This document shows, piece after piece, positions 50,582 to 63,420 of a stretch of DNA of 64,000 nt (positions are counted from its first letter, which is position 1; the number at the start of each line of letters is the position of its first letter). The notes beneath the pieces are model-generated. The model was not told where the DNA came from. It did no database searches and saw nothing but the letters and a program-made list of their open reading frames with translations. The stretch lies in NCBI GenBank assembly GCA_947623455.1, contig OX392543.1, forward strand, positions 17,544,757-17,608,756, written 5' to 3'. The DNA is from Mimachlamys varia. Lineage: Eukaryota > Mollusca > Bivalvia > Pectinida > Pectinidae. Made by a program: the position numbers and the translations under genes.

Positions 50582-52227
50582 GTATTACTGTCGTGTCCAA
50601 GTAGGACCAAACAACGGTATTGTCTAGTGTTAATCGTTTTTTGCTTTCTGCATCTATTACCAAATTTTATTTGTATGCACAACCAATATAACAAATATGT
50701 TTGTTTACTTCCTTGTTTAAGGAAAACAAACTTGTTTCATTTTTGAAACATATCTAACAGACCTTAATCAGAATTATTGATATATTAATGACAGTTAATG
50801 ATCAATATTAATGACATTTTAAAAGTTTTCTTTGAAAAAAACCCCACAAAATAGCACTCTTTAAAGATGCGAATCTTTAAAAAAAAAAAACCATATTTTC
50901 CAGCGGTTAAAAAACTAGAAGTTCAGGTAATTTTTAGTTAGATATATAACCCTAAAGATTGACGGGGAAGAATTTAACAGAACTGTCTTGGGATATTCTA
51001 TGTAAACGGTATAAAACGTCCTTTAGGCTTTTTTAATCAACAGTAAACAGCCGTTAGACCGCCCGCCGCGCGGTTTATGTGATTAAACTGAAGATATTCT
51101 ATTCCTCTGCGGTGTCTCTTGTCCGTTTAATATCCAAATCGGAGTCGGACATGCTAATTTCCGGACATGTCAAAGGGTCGCCTCGTGCTAAATTTCCATA
51201 ATATTATTGTAAGTTAGCAGGAGTGTGATCACCACTGAATATTAAGATCAGGTGCACTTGTATTTCATATCCAATATTTTAGTTCAAAACGACATTTGTA
51301 TCATTGAATTCAAAAGGTTTCACTGCGCATAAACGAATAAGAGGCCCGGTGCACGCAGGTGCTAGTTTTCCACGGATCTAATGGCTGTCGTCCGAGAACA
51401 AGGTATAATATTAGAGAGATCATATCCAATAACCTTTCATCGATTTGTATGGAAATTTACAGCATTGAGAAGATTTTAATTTCATTTTGTTAGCGGTTTA
51501 AGAAATATTTTTTGTAAACGTATTATTATAAGTGTAATCTAGAATAAGCACTCGAGAACTCGTTTGAACGTCAGCTGACAGACGGCTATAGATTGTATAG
51601 AAACCAACAAGTACACTAAAATCATTTCATTCCATCTTGAAATGTTTTACTCTCTTGAAATATAATGACATTTCTACTTGTTGACTATAACTAGCGGAGT
51701 TGTTTACATAGGGTCCGCCAATCATTTTTTTATTAGAATCGGCAAGTATGAGATCAGCTGTCGGTATTCCGAAATTCGCGGGAAGGTCACTGTTTTAGAT
51801 CAATACAGTGAAACTCTTATCATAAAGTTTATAATTATTTGCCAGAAATAAGTATTTTCCTGTATTATTAATTTCGACTATTGGTCTATGTTCCGATAAT
51901 TCGCACTCTATTCCTTGTTTAGTTTAAACAATATTTCATTTTCCAAATTTTTACACAAAATCAAATTCAAACCATGCAAAGGAAAAGGATTGGAAAACAA
52001 GATAAGATATTCTCATCTCCTCCTAAGAGATTTAATTTTTCTCTACCCAATGTTAAACATTCATACTTGTAAATTAGGACGTAACCATGACATAAATTAA
52101 TTATATATTGTTTCTTGATATATGGTATACAAGAAATAAGCGCGTCCTTTGATAAAATGTTACTTTTTACCAGAAATAAGCATTTTCCTTACTTATTATA
52201 CTCTACCATGCCACATCACTTTTAAAA
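50582..52227. other. No gene seen
   Basis: AT-rich unique-looking sequence with an A-run near 50880. A short GC island (CCGCCCGCCGCGCGG) lies at about 51060. No coding frame of interest. Confidence 0.4.
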
Positions 52228-52416
52228 ATGACGTAATACACACATATGCTGCACCTTTTAAATAAGTAATAGATATAGTATACCGAAAAAAGGAATTAAA
52301 CTGCACCATACAGTTGTTTCATCCTCCTAGGACTCTTCAGTGATGCTAGGGGCCAAAAGGTGGGAATCCAAAATTCCTAAACTAATGTAGAAGCAGAAGG
52401 GTCAGGTGCGTAAAAC
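52228..52416 (+). repeat. Dispersed repeat family D, copy 2
   Basis: Direct-orientation match to 48925-49108 with high similarity across its whole length, including GTGGGAATCCAAAATT and AATGTAGAAGCAGAAGGG. Confidence 0.75.
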
Positions 52417-52689
52417 CCATTTAATTGATAAATCTATAAGTAAAATTAAACTAGTTCTGTATAATTTCCAATCGTTTACTACGAAAATGTGTATATTATA
52501 CACTCTGCCACTACTCAAATGAGATGAATGTGGCTATGGAGGCTCCAGCAAACCCCGGAAAAAAAATCATATTTCCCAATGATGAAATTATAGACAAGTT
52601 TTATGGTCGCCAATTTTTGTCTCATTACGACATAAGATTCTATTTTGTATCGTTACACAATACGCTCACTAGTATGTCTAGGTATCTAT

Positions 52690-52960
52690 GATTGACAATA
52701 ACACCTCAGTTATCACTTTGAGGTCGTGGCATTTTGTTGGATGTTACCTAGATTTATAAGACTCGTGCTATCAACCAAGCAGAAGACGCTTACCCTTTAG
52801 GAACACACGGTCATTACTCTGTACCTTTTCCAATGGTCTTCTTATAAATATTTCCTTTGTTCATATTTTGTCCACAGTTGAATGAAATTTGAGTACTGGT
52901 TATGGTTTTGTTGAAACTTCAAAATTCTCTAATATTTTTTTTCACTTTTCACTTTAAAAG
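52690..52960 (+). repeat. Dispersed repeat family C, copy 3 (inverted orientation)
   Basis: Opposite orientation to copies 1 and 2: GAAGACGCTTACCC, TTTCCTTTGTTCATATTTTG and GGTTTTGTTGAAACTTC are the complements of family C landmarks. Diverged. Confidence 0.5.
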
Positions 52961-54418
52961 TTTAAAAACAAATATATAAAATTTAGAACAAATAAAAGGT
53001 TATTTAACCTTTGTTAGGTCAATAAATTACCTCAGCAAATAAAATAAAGACAATCTGATTGATAATCTTCTCGACACGATTCATTTACTAGCGTTTTTAT
53101 TTTTGAATTCGTGAAAACTGTAGTAAGATATTACAAAATGGCGTATGCTGACATGATCGAGATAAAATAAATGGAAACACGGAAGAAAACAAATGAAATA
53201 TGTTCTTATACACCGTCAATTATTAATGATAGAAGATTTGGGAAATACAAACAAGACAAGATTTCAAGTTTATAAGTCGGGCACCTTAAAAACAAAACTT
53301 TTATAATAAATATGCAGTTGAAAGACGTTAATCTTTTTGAAGATTAAAGAGACATCGTTTTTTACATCGCTATTTTTTTGTTCCTGAATACGTCTAACAC
53401 AACATTGCATGTTGAAGACATTTACGGCAGCAACGAGTTCGGGGGGCAGGGCATCCATAACGGGAACAATACCGAAATGTACCGAAATTGACCAAAATGA
53501 TTGGTGTGTATCTATAGCTAACCTTGCATTACAGGTCGGGGTAATGACAGCCCTTGGCGTCATTAGTACAACTTTGCCTACCGAAGTTGACCAATTACAA
53601 TCCTTTATACTTACTTAGGGTTGATCGACCATGCCATTACAAAGATTGATTTTAATTGGTCAGCAATTCATGCCGGAAGTGATGGCTCCAGTCGATTCGT
53701 GTTTTTTTGGAATTTGAGGTGTAGAAGGCCTAGTGAATTGTATATCTGGCTCTCAAATGTGGTTCGTTTTTATTTGAATAAATCCAAGTTAAGCACGAGA
53801 CAGTCTAAGTTTAATGCCTTTGCTAGTATCAGGTTTATATTACAGACATCAGCGGTTCGCCGATACCGGGATGGGAGGGGAGGAGCGGGAAAACCCGTAA
53901 AAAACGTAATCTTTAAGCTAGACTCATGACGACTTAGTTAACTCTTTTTTGCTTTTTGATGTTGGGTTATTTCTTTCATGGTTTCATGTCCTTGGAAATT
54001 GAAAGGTCATATGCAGACTTGTGCTCGGATAGACACTGCTAGAAGTAAAACGTAGATAGATGACAATAAACAGTCTCCGATGTTCCAACATGGCAGCTGG
54101 TCTTTTTGTCTAGTGTTTACTATCATACGACAAAAGAAAAATTGAGCTTTGCAAAGAAAGCTCACATCTGTAGGTGTTACAGTCTTACCTATGTGATGTT
54201 GGGTACAGTGGGATGGTTGCCGTCCTTTCAAAATATTTGAGCCTCTGTAGTGAATTACTCGTAGAAGATATGCGAGCTGTTACTACAACAAGACTCAAAA
54301 GATTCCATCGCATCTGCGTAATATAGACTGAGACATTTCAACCCGCGGTATAACATTTATGAAGAAAACAAACAGTGGATACTGTAAACGAAATGAAAAA
54401 ACAAGACACAAAACAAAA
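52961..54418. other. No recognised gene; two weak open frames
   Basis: Open frames at 53621-53929 (plus) and 53270-53563 (minus) reach about 100 codons but show no recognisable motif and no partner copy. CTACCGAAGTTGACC and TGTACCGAAATTGACC look like internal short repeats. Confidence 0.35.
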
Positions 54419-54800
54419 CAGAGAATACCGAAGCGTCAACAAAACCAGAAACCTAATCGATTAAGCTAGGCAAAATAGAAACAACGGAAATATTTACACG
54501 GATACCATCATAAAAGAACAAGAGAATAAGACCAGGTATTCCGGAAGAGTAAGCGTCTTCTGCTTCATCGACGACACCCGCCATGCAAATCTTGGTCACA
54601 TCCAAATAAGCATCAATCTTCAAAATGAGAACCGAGTGATCATTGTCAATCACAACAAGTAAGCACACTAATAAGCAAATTAAAAAAAACGTCTATCTCC
54701 ATATCACACAAAGATACAGAATTTTTCTCAATGAGATTAAATTGGCGACCATAAAACGTGTCTACGGTCTTCACCAACCTGCATCTTTCGAATAATTTGT
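54419..54800 (-). repeat. Dispersed repeat family C, copy 4
   Basis: Good match to copy 1 including GAATACCGAAGCGTCAAC, AATAAGACCAGGTATTCCGG and CGACACCCGCCATG. Minus-strand frame MAGVVDEAEDAYSSGIPGLI. It extends further, with CACAACAAGTAAGC, TATCACACAAAGATACAGAA and TCACCAACCTGCATCT, also found in copy 1. Confidence 0.65.
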
Positions 54801-55004
54801 TCGCCAGCAGTTGGCATCTATCACGAAAATCTCAACGAAAATCTCAATAAAGGCAAAAATTTTAAGAAAAGAATTTTAGCACCAAGCTTTCCCGAAAACT
54901 TACTTCGGCTCATCAGTATGCCTACCTGTTGTGTTTGAGAATATTTTCTCAGCTATCATCTTGAAGACGTAACATTTACTTTGGAGATATCTATATCTAC
55001 ATGA

Positions 55005-55115
55005 CAGGTGTCGTCGATGAAGCAAAAGACGCTTACTCTTCCGGATTACTTGGTCTTATTTCAAGGGTCTCTGTGCAAATCCTTCCTTGTTTATTCATCC
55101 CCTAGTTATTGTACC
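55005..55115 (+). repeat. Dispersed repeat family C, copy 5 (inverted, short)
   Basis: Plus-strand reading ATGACAGGTGTCGTCGATGA continues in the same frame as the minus-strand copies (MTGVVDEAKDAYSSGLLGLI). Truncated. Confidence 0.55.
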
Positions 55116-58100
55116 ACTGACCACTGGTCACAGTTGCTTCATAATCGGCAGAAAGAATTTTCTGCAAGGAAGTTGGACTTTTAATGACAACCACTAAAGT
55201 CGATAAGGTCTTAAGTATTCATTCGTATCAGTACAAGATAGTACACTGTAGGTGTGAGGACAAAATCCATGCTAGAACGGTTCACAATTACAGGCCCAGG
55301 GTTCGAACCCAGTCGAGCCCAGGCGATTTCACACCACACGAGAGCATTGCTGTTGATGGCGTTTTGTTTATTTAATATCTGTTAATTCTTAATATGTCCC
55401 GCAGTGTAAGGTTTCCTTGTCATATATGATTTATCAAGGCCAATGTTATACTGGGGAAACTGTTTCCTATTATACTTCTTGGTTACATTTTTTTGGCAGT
55501 TGAACGAGAATATTTTAATACGAATTCGTTCACTGGTAATAAATTTGGTCTATTGGTATAGGGTGGATTTTCCACTCGTCCAGACAACCAATTAAACCTG
55601 GATTGGTGACATTTTAAACTTAATTTTGTATTGCATTTTTTTAATCTATAAATGTCCTATCTTTTACAACAACTCATTACATTTACATAGCAATATCTTT
55701 AGCACAAAGAAGTCTGCAATAATTGATCGTTCTGAAGTCTGCTTACACCTGAAATGGCTTGAAGAAAAGTCGGACGATCGTAAACAAAACATATTCTACA
55801 TGTCTCCGTCACCGCCCGGTTTTAATTTAACGCATTGTTAAAATGATATAAGAAAAAATAAAAACATTTAACTTTTAAAATGTGATGTCACATTATAAAT
55901 TTTTTTCGGAATGAAAAGAATGAAAACACTTTTTATCAAGTCTCGTTCTAGCTGCCACGATTTTGGAAGTCAACAAACTTCAATCAAAACGTCAATACCG
56001 GTATTTCAAATAGTCAATATAAAGATGCGTCCAAAATCCACACAGACTTTTTGTGGCTGTATACAGTATTTCGCTGGATATGCGACTCGGTGACGCCCTA
56101 GTACCTTATATAATTATTTAATCCTAGGGTTCGCTTTTTGAATTTCGATACAATTTGACTGGTATGTAAAGAGATGTCCGTGTCTCAATAAAGATAAACC
56201 AACAGAATACCACGTCCACAACACTAAGCTATTGTAACTACCTACTACAGTTCGTACCGACACAAAATTTGCACCTAATTTCCAAAAGTCATATCAAACT
56301 GTTTGTTTAAGCATAGTCAGTTTCACGATTGAAACAATTCCAAAACGTTGTGTTAGTTGTTTTAAACATTTTTCATACTCGTCATCAAACGAATGATATC
56401 ATTTTAATATTACGTTTTTAGATATATTCATAAATATTTATTAGCATTTTGCTTCAATATTGTTTGAATATATTTGATATTGAAATACGAATACTTACGG
56501 GTGTTCATGCTAACAATGCTTCGCCTATTTGGTCCAATATATATATTATGAAGGTATTGATAAAAACTTAACTCTTTTTTTAATTCAACATTTGAATTTC
56601 TCACGACGTCCGCTTTACAGGAGTTGCCAGTCTGAAGTCAATATTGACTTTCCCTCGCCCAATAGACACGGAGAGCCGATTTATTTAACAAATTCTTCAA
56701 CGTAAAACGATTGAACTCAGAAGTGGTTAGCTCCCAAGTAGTCAAATCTGGAATCCAACAGCTGAAAGCTTTGTTAGCTTGAGGACATTTTTTTTCAACT
56801 GGTAATAATTATTATTCTCCGATATCGTTTCGATATATTTCCAATTATATGTATAATATGACGTTGTATTTCTTACAGATAATTTCAGATTTTAGTTTAT
56901 CAATCTGTTTTAAACTGAAGACGACTGAGGAGAAAAATAAGCGGTATTGCTGAATGAAGAAGCTGACCATGTGTTAAAAAAACATGAAAAATATTTTAAC
57001 GGAAAAATACATGTTGGTATATTTATATAAACATTGAAATTAAAGGCGTGGAATTCTGAAACACCTAATCATCTACCGCAAACTGTTTATTTGTGTTTTA
57101 AAACTTTGAAATAAAGTCGTTTTATAAAATCTTTTCGGGAGAAAATGAATTCATAATGAAGGATAAATCTTTGAACTTCCATAGGCGTGGATGGGCGATT
57201 CACTAGCACCATGATATCTTCCGCCCATATATTTGGTGTAGCGGTGAATATGTTTAGTCTTCGAAAAACACAATTAAAGGGTCCAGCCCCTTTGTATTAC
57301 GGCATGCAAAGGCACGTGGAACCTTCAAGGGCTCAATTAAACAAGACTTCCCCTTTGTAGCACAAACTCCGACGCTTCAAAAGTTCTATGCTATTAGGTA
57401 TCCGTGACAAGCGTTTGGGTGCTCGTTAGCGTTTAGTTAAGGCTTCGTTATCCTCGTACATTCCGAGCTAGTACATTGTTAAATTAATAACACTTCATCA
57501 TATTATATACCTTGTTTTAATTAAAAAAGCATACAGTTCGTTACTTCGAGTATGCATTACGTTCGTTAACTCTTTGAACTTGGAAAGTTTCGGGGCATTT
57601 TTTAGTATACATGTACAGCGTACTAACAAACACTCACTGGAAGTTATCGCCACTAAAAACGAAATGAAAATAAAGAGTATTTTGGTATTTTTGTTTAAAG
57701 GCGCAATATCACTAGATAACTTAAAATAGTGTAAAAGACAAACCCTATTTTCTGAGGAAAGCAACACAGATATACATTAGTGAAATTTTGATTCCTTTCA
57801 TTTATGAAAGAATGTTAACAAAATAGGATGAAGATAGCATAGACAATGGCAAAACCAAAGACGGTAATGGTACCAGAAAATTTTCAACAAGTTTACATCT
57901 TAATAATTTAATCCTGCTTGTAAAAAGCATTTTTATTTGCTTAGAAAAGTGTTATTACCCCACAACGTAAAACAAAAATGGCGTCATCATTTGTAACGTC
58001 GCTTTTGATTTGCTGATACAACAGCGTAATGATTTCTGAGAGGAAAGATTCCCACAGTTATAGTGGTTTTCACAGGAATTATGTAGAAAAGATTAAATTA

Positions 58101-58469
58101 AAAGGATTAATATCAAACTATGGTTGGTTTCGCGGTTTAGTTAGAGTCCACTCTCCGATTTTTGGCGTTATGGCTCAATAATATAAAAATAGACTAAAGT
58201 TACTCTTTAATTAAATAAAAATTAAGATGATCACGTTTTGTTAATTTTATTGCAAAAATCTACTTTGTAATGCAAACATGTCCATTTTTGCCATATTTCG
58301 CTTTCTTTTTGAAGAAAAGCAATGCAGATTATGATTAGGATATGAAAACTAATAAGAGGTTATGTTTTCGCCCACCAAAACTCACTTCCAAGATTCTTGA
58401 AGCGGCGGAAATTCGTTTGGCTAATGTAACGGTTCATCAGAACATGACCCTTTACATGATCCCTGCAAT
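55116..58469. other. No gene seen
   Basis: AT-rich sequence of about 3.3 kb. A B-box-like GGGTTCGAACCC lies near 55290 without a tRNA fold. No coding, RNA or clear transposon signature. Confidence 0.4.
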
Positions 58470-58580
58470 GGGGGGCAATGAAAAAGAACAAGAGAAGAAG
58501 ACCAGTGTCTGCTTCACCGACGACACTCGTCATGTAATCTAGGTCACATCCGAGTTAATGTCACGTTCTCAAAAAATAAA
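58470..58580 (-). repeat. Dispersed repeat family C, copy 6 (short)
   Basis: AAAAAGAACAAGAGAAGAAG, TGTCTGCTTCACCGACGACA and ATCTAGGTCACATCCGAG match copy 7 closely and the other copies less well. Confidence 0.55.
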
Positions 58581-59334
58581 GATAAGTTAAATCATATGCA
58601 ATCAGAGTCACGAAGCAGCGACAATAAGGATCTGTATTTTGAATGAAATTTGAATATACTAAAAGAGAATCATTTAGGAAGCAGACCGGTATGATATGTT
58701 TAGAGATAAGTTAGGTCTCAGACTGGTTTTTAAGGGAATAACCAGGCCTACTGTATTTTGAATTGCGGCAGTGTATTATAATAATATTATTAAATTGTCG
58801 AAAATCGAGTTGGAATTATCGCGATATACTGCCGTAAAATTCAAAATAAGTAGGGTTATCTCCATTCTCGTTCATGTCAATCAACATCACCGAAAGAAAC
58901 CACGATTTATAAATTACTGCAAGGTTTTTCCTCGAATTCCGGGTCTCTCAGCTGTAGATTGTTGCCGTCAAAAAATTGCTGAATATTATTGTTTTACTAT
59001 GATCGCAAAATATTTTGATTGACTAATCAAATGCCTTGTTACATCTCAAATAAGTTAGAATTTCTTAATGATCCATGTATTTGGTAGAATATGATGCATA
59101 GGATGAATTGATCAGTTGTGTGTGTTATATTTTGAATCAATTTACTTAAAAGAGAAAAAAAAAAGCATTGTCAAGAGGTTTGCTCATATTTTGGCCTCAT
59201 AGAACGTTAAAAAATCAACATGAATTTATTAACATTCTGATGGATGAATTGCAATTTCATATTTGCGTACTTCATTTATTCAAACAGCTATTTTTAAATC
59301 TCTCATGAGGCCAGATTCGATCTTTAAAGAAAAT

Positions 59335-59696
59335 CAGAGATTACCGAAGCGTCATCAAAACCTTAATCCAAACTGAAAATCGATTAATTAGGAGCAAAAT
59401 ATGAACAAAGGAAATATTTACATGGGGGCCATTGAAAAAGTAAAAGAGAATAATACCATTGTCTGCTTAATCGACGACACTCGTCATGTAATCTAGGTCA
59501 CATCCGAGCTAATGTCACGTCCTCAACGTGAGAACATAGACATCATTCTCGATCACAATAACTATACCAAGCATATCGATGAGAGTATTAAATACATCCA
59601 CCTTCATTAAAATATTACATACATAGATATACAAGATATTTCTTAATGCTACCAAGATGGCCACCATAAAACTTGCTTATAGTCTTCAGTCATCAA
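59335..59696 (-). repeat. Dispersed repeat family C, copy 7
   Basis: Starts GAGATTACCGAAGCGTCATC, contains AAAATATGAACAAAGGAAAT and CTGCTTAATCGACGACACTC, and ends near TAGTCTTCAGTCATCAAC. A truncated family A MITE directly follows, so one element is nested at the end of the other. Confidence 0.6.
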
Positions 59697-59800
59697 CTTC
59701 GTTTAAGACTTATTTTTGCATGGTTATCAACTGGATTTTTTTCATAATTTTTCCAGAATACCAAAACATTTCCTGAAGTTACGAATATTAGGCCTTTAAC
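59697..59800 (+). mobile_element. MITE family A, truncated copy 7
   Basis: Only the 3' quarter: TTATTTTTGCATGGTTATCA, then CTGAAGTTACGAATATTAGG and CCTTTAA. It directly abuts family C copy 7. Confidence 0.75.
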
Positions 59801-61150
59801 CACCTAAATTGACATTTTCGCATGTGTATGTACACATAGATGTATTTCAAGTTTCTTACTTGGGGTGTTGTAAATCAGGTCTGTCAACGGCCCTGTTTTA
59901 TATGTAAGGCCATAAAACTTTATCACGGGTTCTGACAACGCCTCCTCCTTCCCTACCCCTCCTGCCCCCCCCCCCCCCCCCCCAGCTCTGAAGTCGTCAA
60001 AGAAGGAGCATGACTCGTACGGGGTTTTCTCAAGTGTACACAACCCTCGCCCGTCTGTGCTGTGGCCGCGATGTGTTGCGAGTTGGCAAGGAAGTGATGG
60101 ACTCATTTGATTTCCTATGAAAGCACCGTACATTATACATGTAGCCTGGGATCTAACAAAACACGCTCATCTCTGCTTTCGTTTTTAATGTGTTTTGCAA
60201 TTAACCGACCCATTATTTCAGATTTACGCCACAAATTTCCCTTTCATCCGAAAACTAAAACCATCCGTATTCTCGGCGTTGTAACTGCTCCCAATCATCG
60301 CGTTTTGCTATTACTCTATTCCCAGATAAATTTGACAAAGAGGAACATAAATATGTAACCGTTTCGTTTCGTTTTTTACTTTTAGTAGATAACCATTCCT
60401 AATAATGTATGCACTCCTTGCTCTCACTTAAACCGCGCCAAAATTCTCGTGAAACCCTTTTTGTGTTTTTTTACAGGTCGTTTTGAAAAGTTCATAGATG
60501 CATATTTCGGATGAAAACCATCTATAAATGTTTGCACTCGTATTTGTTTTAGAAAGATGACATGGTTAGTTTTTTTCTAGCTAAGCTAATTTAGCGATGA
60601 AGTAAATAGACGTTATTTACTGGAAAACAGTAAATGATGATTGGAGTAATTTTCGGTACAACCCATTGTGTGCACAGCCAATAATAAAATATCTGTTTAT
60701 GTTATTTATAACATGCTTGTTTAAATGGTATAACAGAGCGATTATTAATGGATATTGTTTGTCAGTTTTTCCCTCTTTAGTAAAATAAGAGAAAAGAACG
60801 CTAATGTATTTCGCTTGTAGCAATATTGTAATTAGTTGATGGGTGTTTCAAATCCACCTCGAGCGACTCGCGTAAGATTTACATTTTTGCTGCAAATAAA
60901 TTGATAATGGGCGGAGCAAGCTGTCAAATAAAGTTGTCAAGTGTGACTTTGTTCTTACCTGGAAACCATAGACACAAAAAGGATCAAAGGATACGCTGTT
61001 TGTATTTTTACGAACAACACAGCTCGAAGTAAGCATCCTCAAACATGGTAGCATTTCGCAAAAAATTCATCCAACAATCACACATGCATACATGTATATC
61101 TAATATAGCAATAAAGTAAAGAAAGAATATAATTTATGTAATTGACGGTA
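59801..61150. other. No gene seen; contains a C-run
   Basis: A run of about 17 C lies at 59966-59983. The open frame crossing it reads as poly-glycine and is not credible. The rest is AT-rich without recognisable features. Confidence 0.4.
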
Positions 61151-61219
61151 TTTCATATTTTGCAAAGTTTAAAATTTATCATATTTTATGTACTTTGTTT
61201 GTAACTGTGTATTTTGTAA

Positions 61220-62935
61220 ACTTTACAGAAAGTAAACTTTACAAATAGGCTTAGCATATATAGAAAACTAAAAATATTAGACTTTTCAAATATATGATTT
61301 ACAAATAGTAAACTTCACAAATAGAAAACTTAACAGAAAGTTTACTTTACAAATAGTAAATTTTACAAAAAGTAGACTTTACTGATAGTACATCGAATAG
61401 ATAATAAACCTTACCGATAGCTGATGTAAGTTAACGTTACAGACTATAAACGTTACAGAAGTTAACCCTACAAATACAGTGTAGAAGGCTTTACAGATAA
61501 TGGACGTAACGAACAAGAGACTTTAGAGATAGTTAAGTTTATAAATAGTAAAATTTTACAATTAGTACATTCATTTTTCAGTTAGTAAACTTTAAGTTAG
61601 AAAAAAGTAACATTACAGTAAGTTAACCTTACGGTTAGTAAACTTTACAGTAAGTTAACCTTACAGTTAGTAAACTTTACAGTTAGTTAACTTTTCAGTA
61701 AGTAAACCTTACAGTTAGTAAACCTTACAGTTAGTTAACTTTTCAGTAAATAAATTTTACAGTTAGTAAACCTAACAGTAGGTAAACCTTACAGTTAGTA
61801 AACTTTTCAGTTAGTAAAATTTACAGTTAGTAAATCTTACTGTAAGTAAACTTTACAAATAATAACCTTTACAGTTAGTAAACTTTTCAGTTAGTTCACT
61901 TTACAGTAAGTAAACTTTACAGTTAGTAAACCTTAAAGTTAGTAAACCTTACAGTTAGTAAACCTCACAGTTAGTTAACCATACAGTTAGTAAACTTTTC
62001 AGTTAGTAAACCTTACAGTTAGTAAACCTTACAAATAATAAACTGCACAGTTAATAAACCATACAGTTAGGAAACTTTTCAGTTAATAAACTTTACAATA
62101 CGTACACCTGACAGTTTGTAAACCTTCCAGTTAGTCCTTCCTGTTAGTAAACCTTTCAGTTAGTACACTTTACAGTTAGTAAAGTTTACAGTTAGTAAAT
62201 CTCACAGTTAGTAGATTTTACAAATAATAACCTTTACAGTTAGTACACTTTTCATTTAGTAAACTTTACCGTTATCAAACTTTATAGTTAGTAAACCTTA
62301 CAGTTAGTAAACCTTACGGTAAATAAACCTTACAGTTAGTAAACTTTACAGTTAGTAAACCTTACAGTTAGTAAACCTTACAAATAATAAAATGTACAGT
62401 TAGTAAACTTTACAGTAAGTAAACTTTTCAGTTAGTAAACCTTACAGTTAGTTAACCTTACAGTTAGTAAACTCTGCCGTTAGTAAACTTTACAGTTAAT
62501 TAAAAAAACTTACAGTTAGTAAACTTTACAGTGAGTTAACAATACATTTAGTAAACTCTGCAGTTAGTTAACTTTACAGTTAGTAAACCTTACAGTTAGT
62601 AAACTTTACAGTTAGTACACTTTACAGTTAGTGCACTTTACAGTTAGTAAACCTTACAGCTAGTAAACTTTACAGTTAGTTAACTTTACAGTTAGTAAAC
62701 ATTAAAGTAAGTAAACTTTACAGTTAATAAACCTTACAGCTAGTAAACCTTACAGTTAGTAAACATTAAAGTAAGTAAACTTTACAGTTAATAAACCTTA
62801 CAGTTAGCAAACCTTACAGTTAACAAGTCTTACAATTAGTTAGTCTTACAATTAGTAAACCTTACAGTTAGTTAACTTGACAGTTAGTAATCTTTACAGA
62901 TAGTAAACTTTCTACCGGTAATACATTTTACAGTT
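61220..62935 (+). repeat. Minisatellite of about 16-bp units (TTACAGTTAGTAAACC)
   Basis: About 1.7 kb of imperfect tandem units, roughly 100 copies, with consensus TTACAGTTAGTAAACC and frequent TTTTCAGTTAGTAAAC and TTACAAATAATAAAC variants. It is most regular between 61.6 and 62.9 kb and decays leftwards. Non-coding. Confidence 0.92.
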
Positions 62936-63287
62936 CATAGAAAATAAGTATTTAACACTTGATAGTTTATGAACAGATAGTGAAAATTACATAGCAATTT
63001 AGGATTGGATGTCATATTTTTAACATTCAGTTGTGTGTAACATGCATAGACTAACCTACTAATATATAGGTACATTGTAATTATATAAGCCAATATATGT
63101 TACGCATCAATGAATACAAATAAATATGACAAACATTATTGCTACATGTAGAACAATATTTTGTTGATAACATGCAGTTAATGAAGACATACATGTATTA
63201 GTCAAAAAAAGTTTTTAAATATCAAGGTAAATCCAGACAGAGAACAGAAGTCCGTTGACAGCGAAGTAGTGAAGTCTTCCCTGGGCT

Positions 63288-63420
63288 AAATAGATTCATC
63301 TATAGTCTCTGTGCAGTGGAAATATGAATAGTATATAGTTAAGTCTACACTGTTATAGATTCATCTAGTCTCTTTACAGTGGAAATATGACTATTATATA
63401 GTTAAGTCTACATTGTTATA
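63288..63420 (+). repeat. Tandem duplication of about 68 bp
   Basis: TAGATTCATCTA...GTCTCT..GCAGTGGAAATATGA...ATATAGTTAAGTCTAC occurs twice in succession, between the two satellite arrays. Confidence 0.8.

Noticed and set aside
53621..53929. 102-codon open frame
   Set aside because: No recognisable motif, low-complexity tail, no partner copy and no splice context. A chance frame is most likely.
59804..60133. 109-codon minus-strand frame with a glycine run
   Set aside because: The frame depends on a homopolymer C/G run prone to length error. The remaining sequence has no family resemblance.
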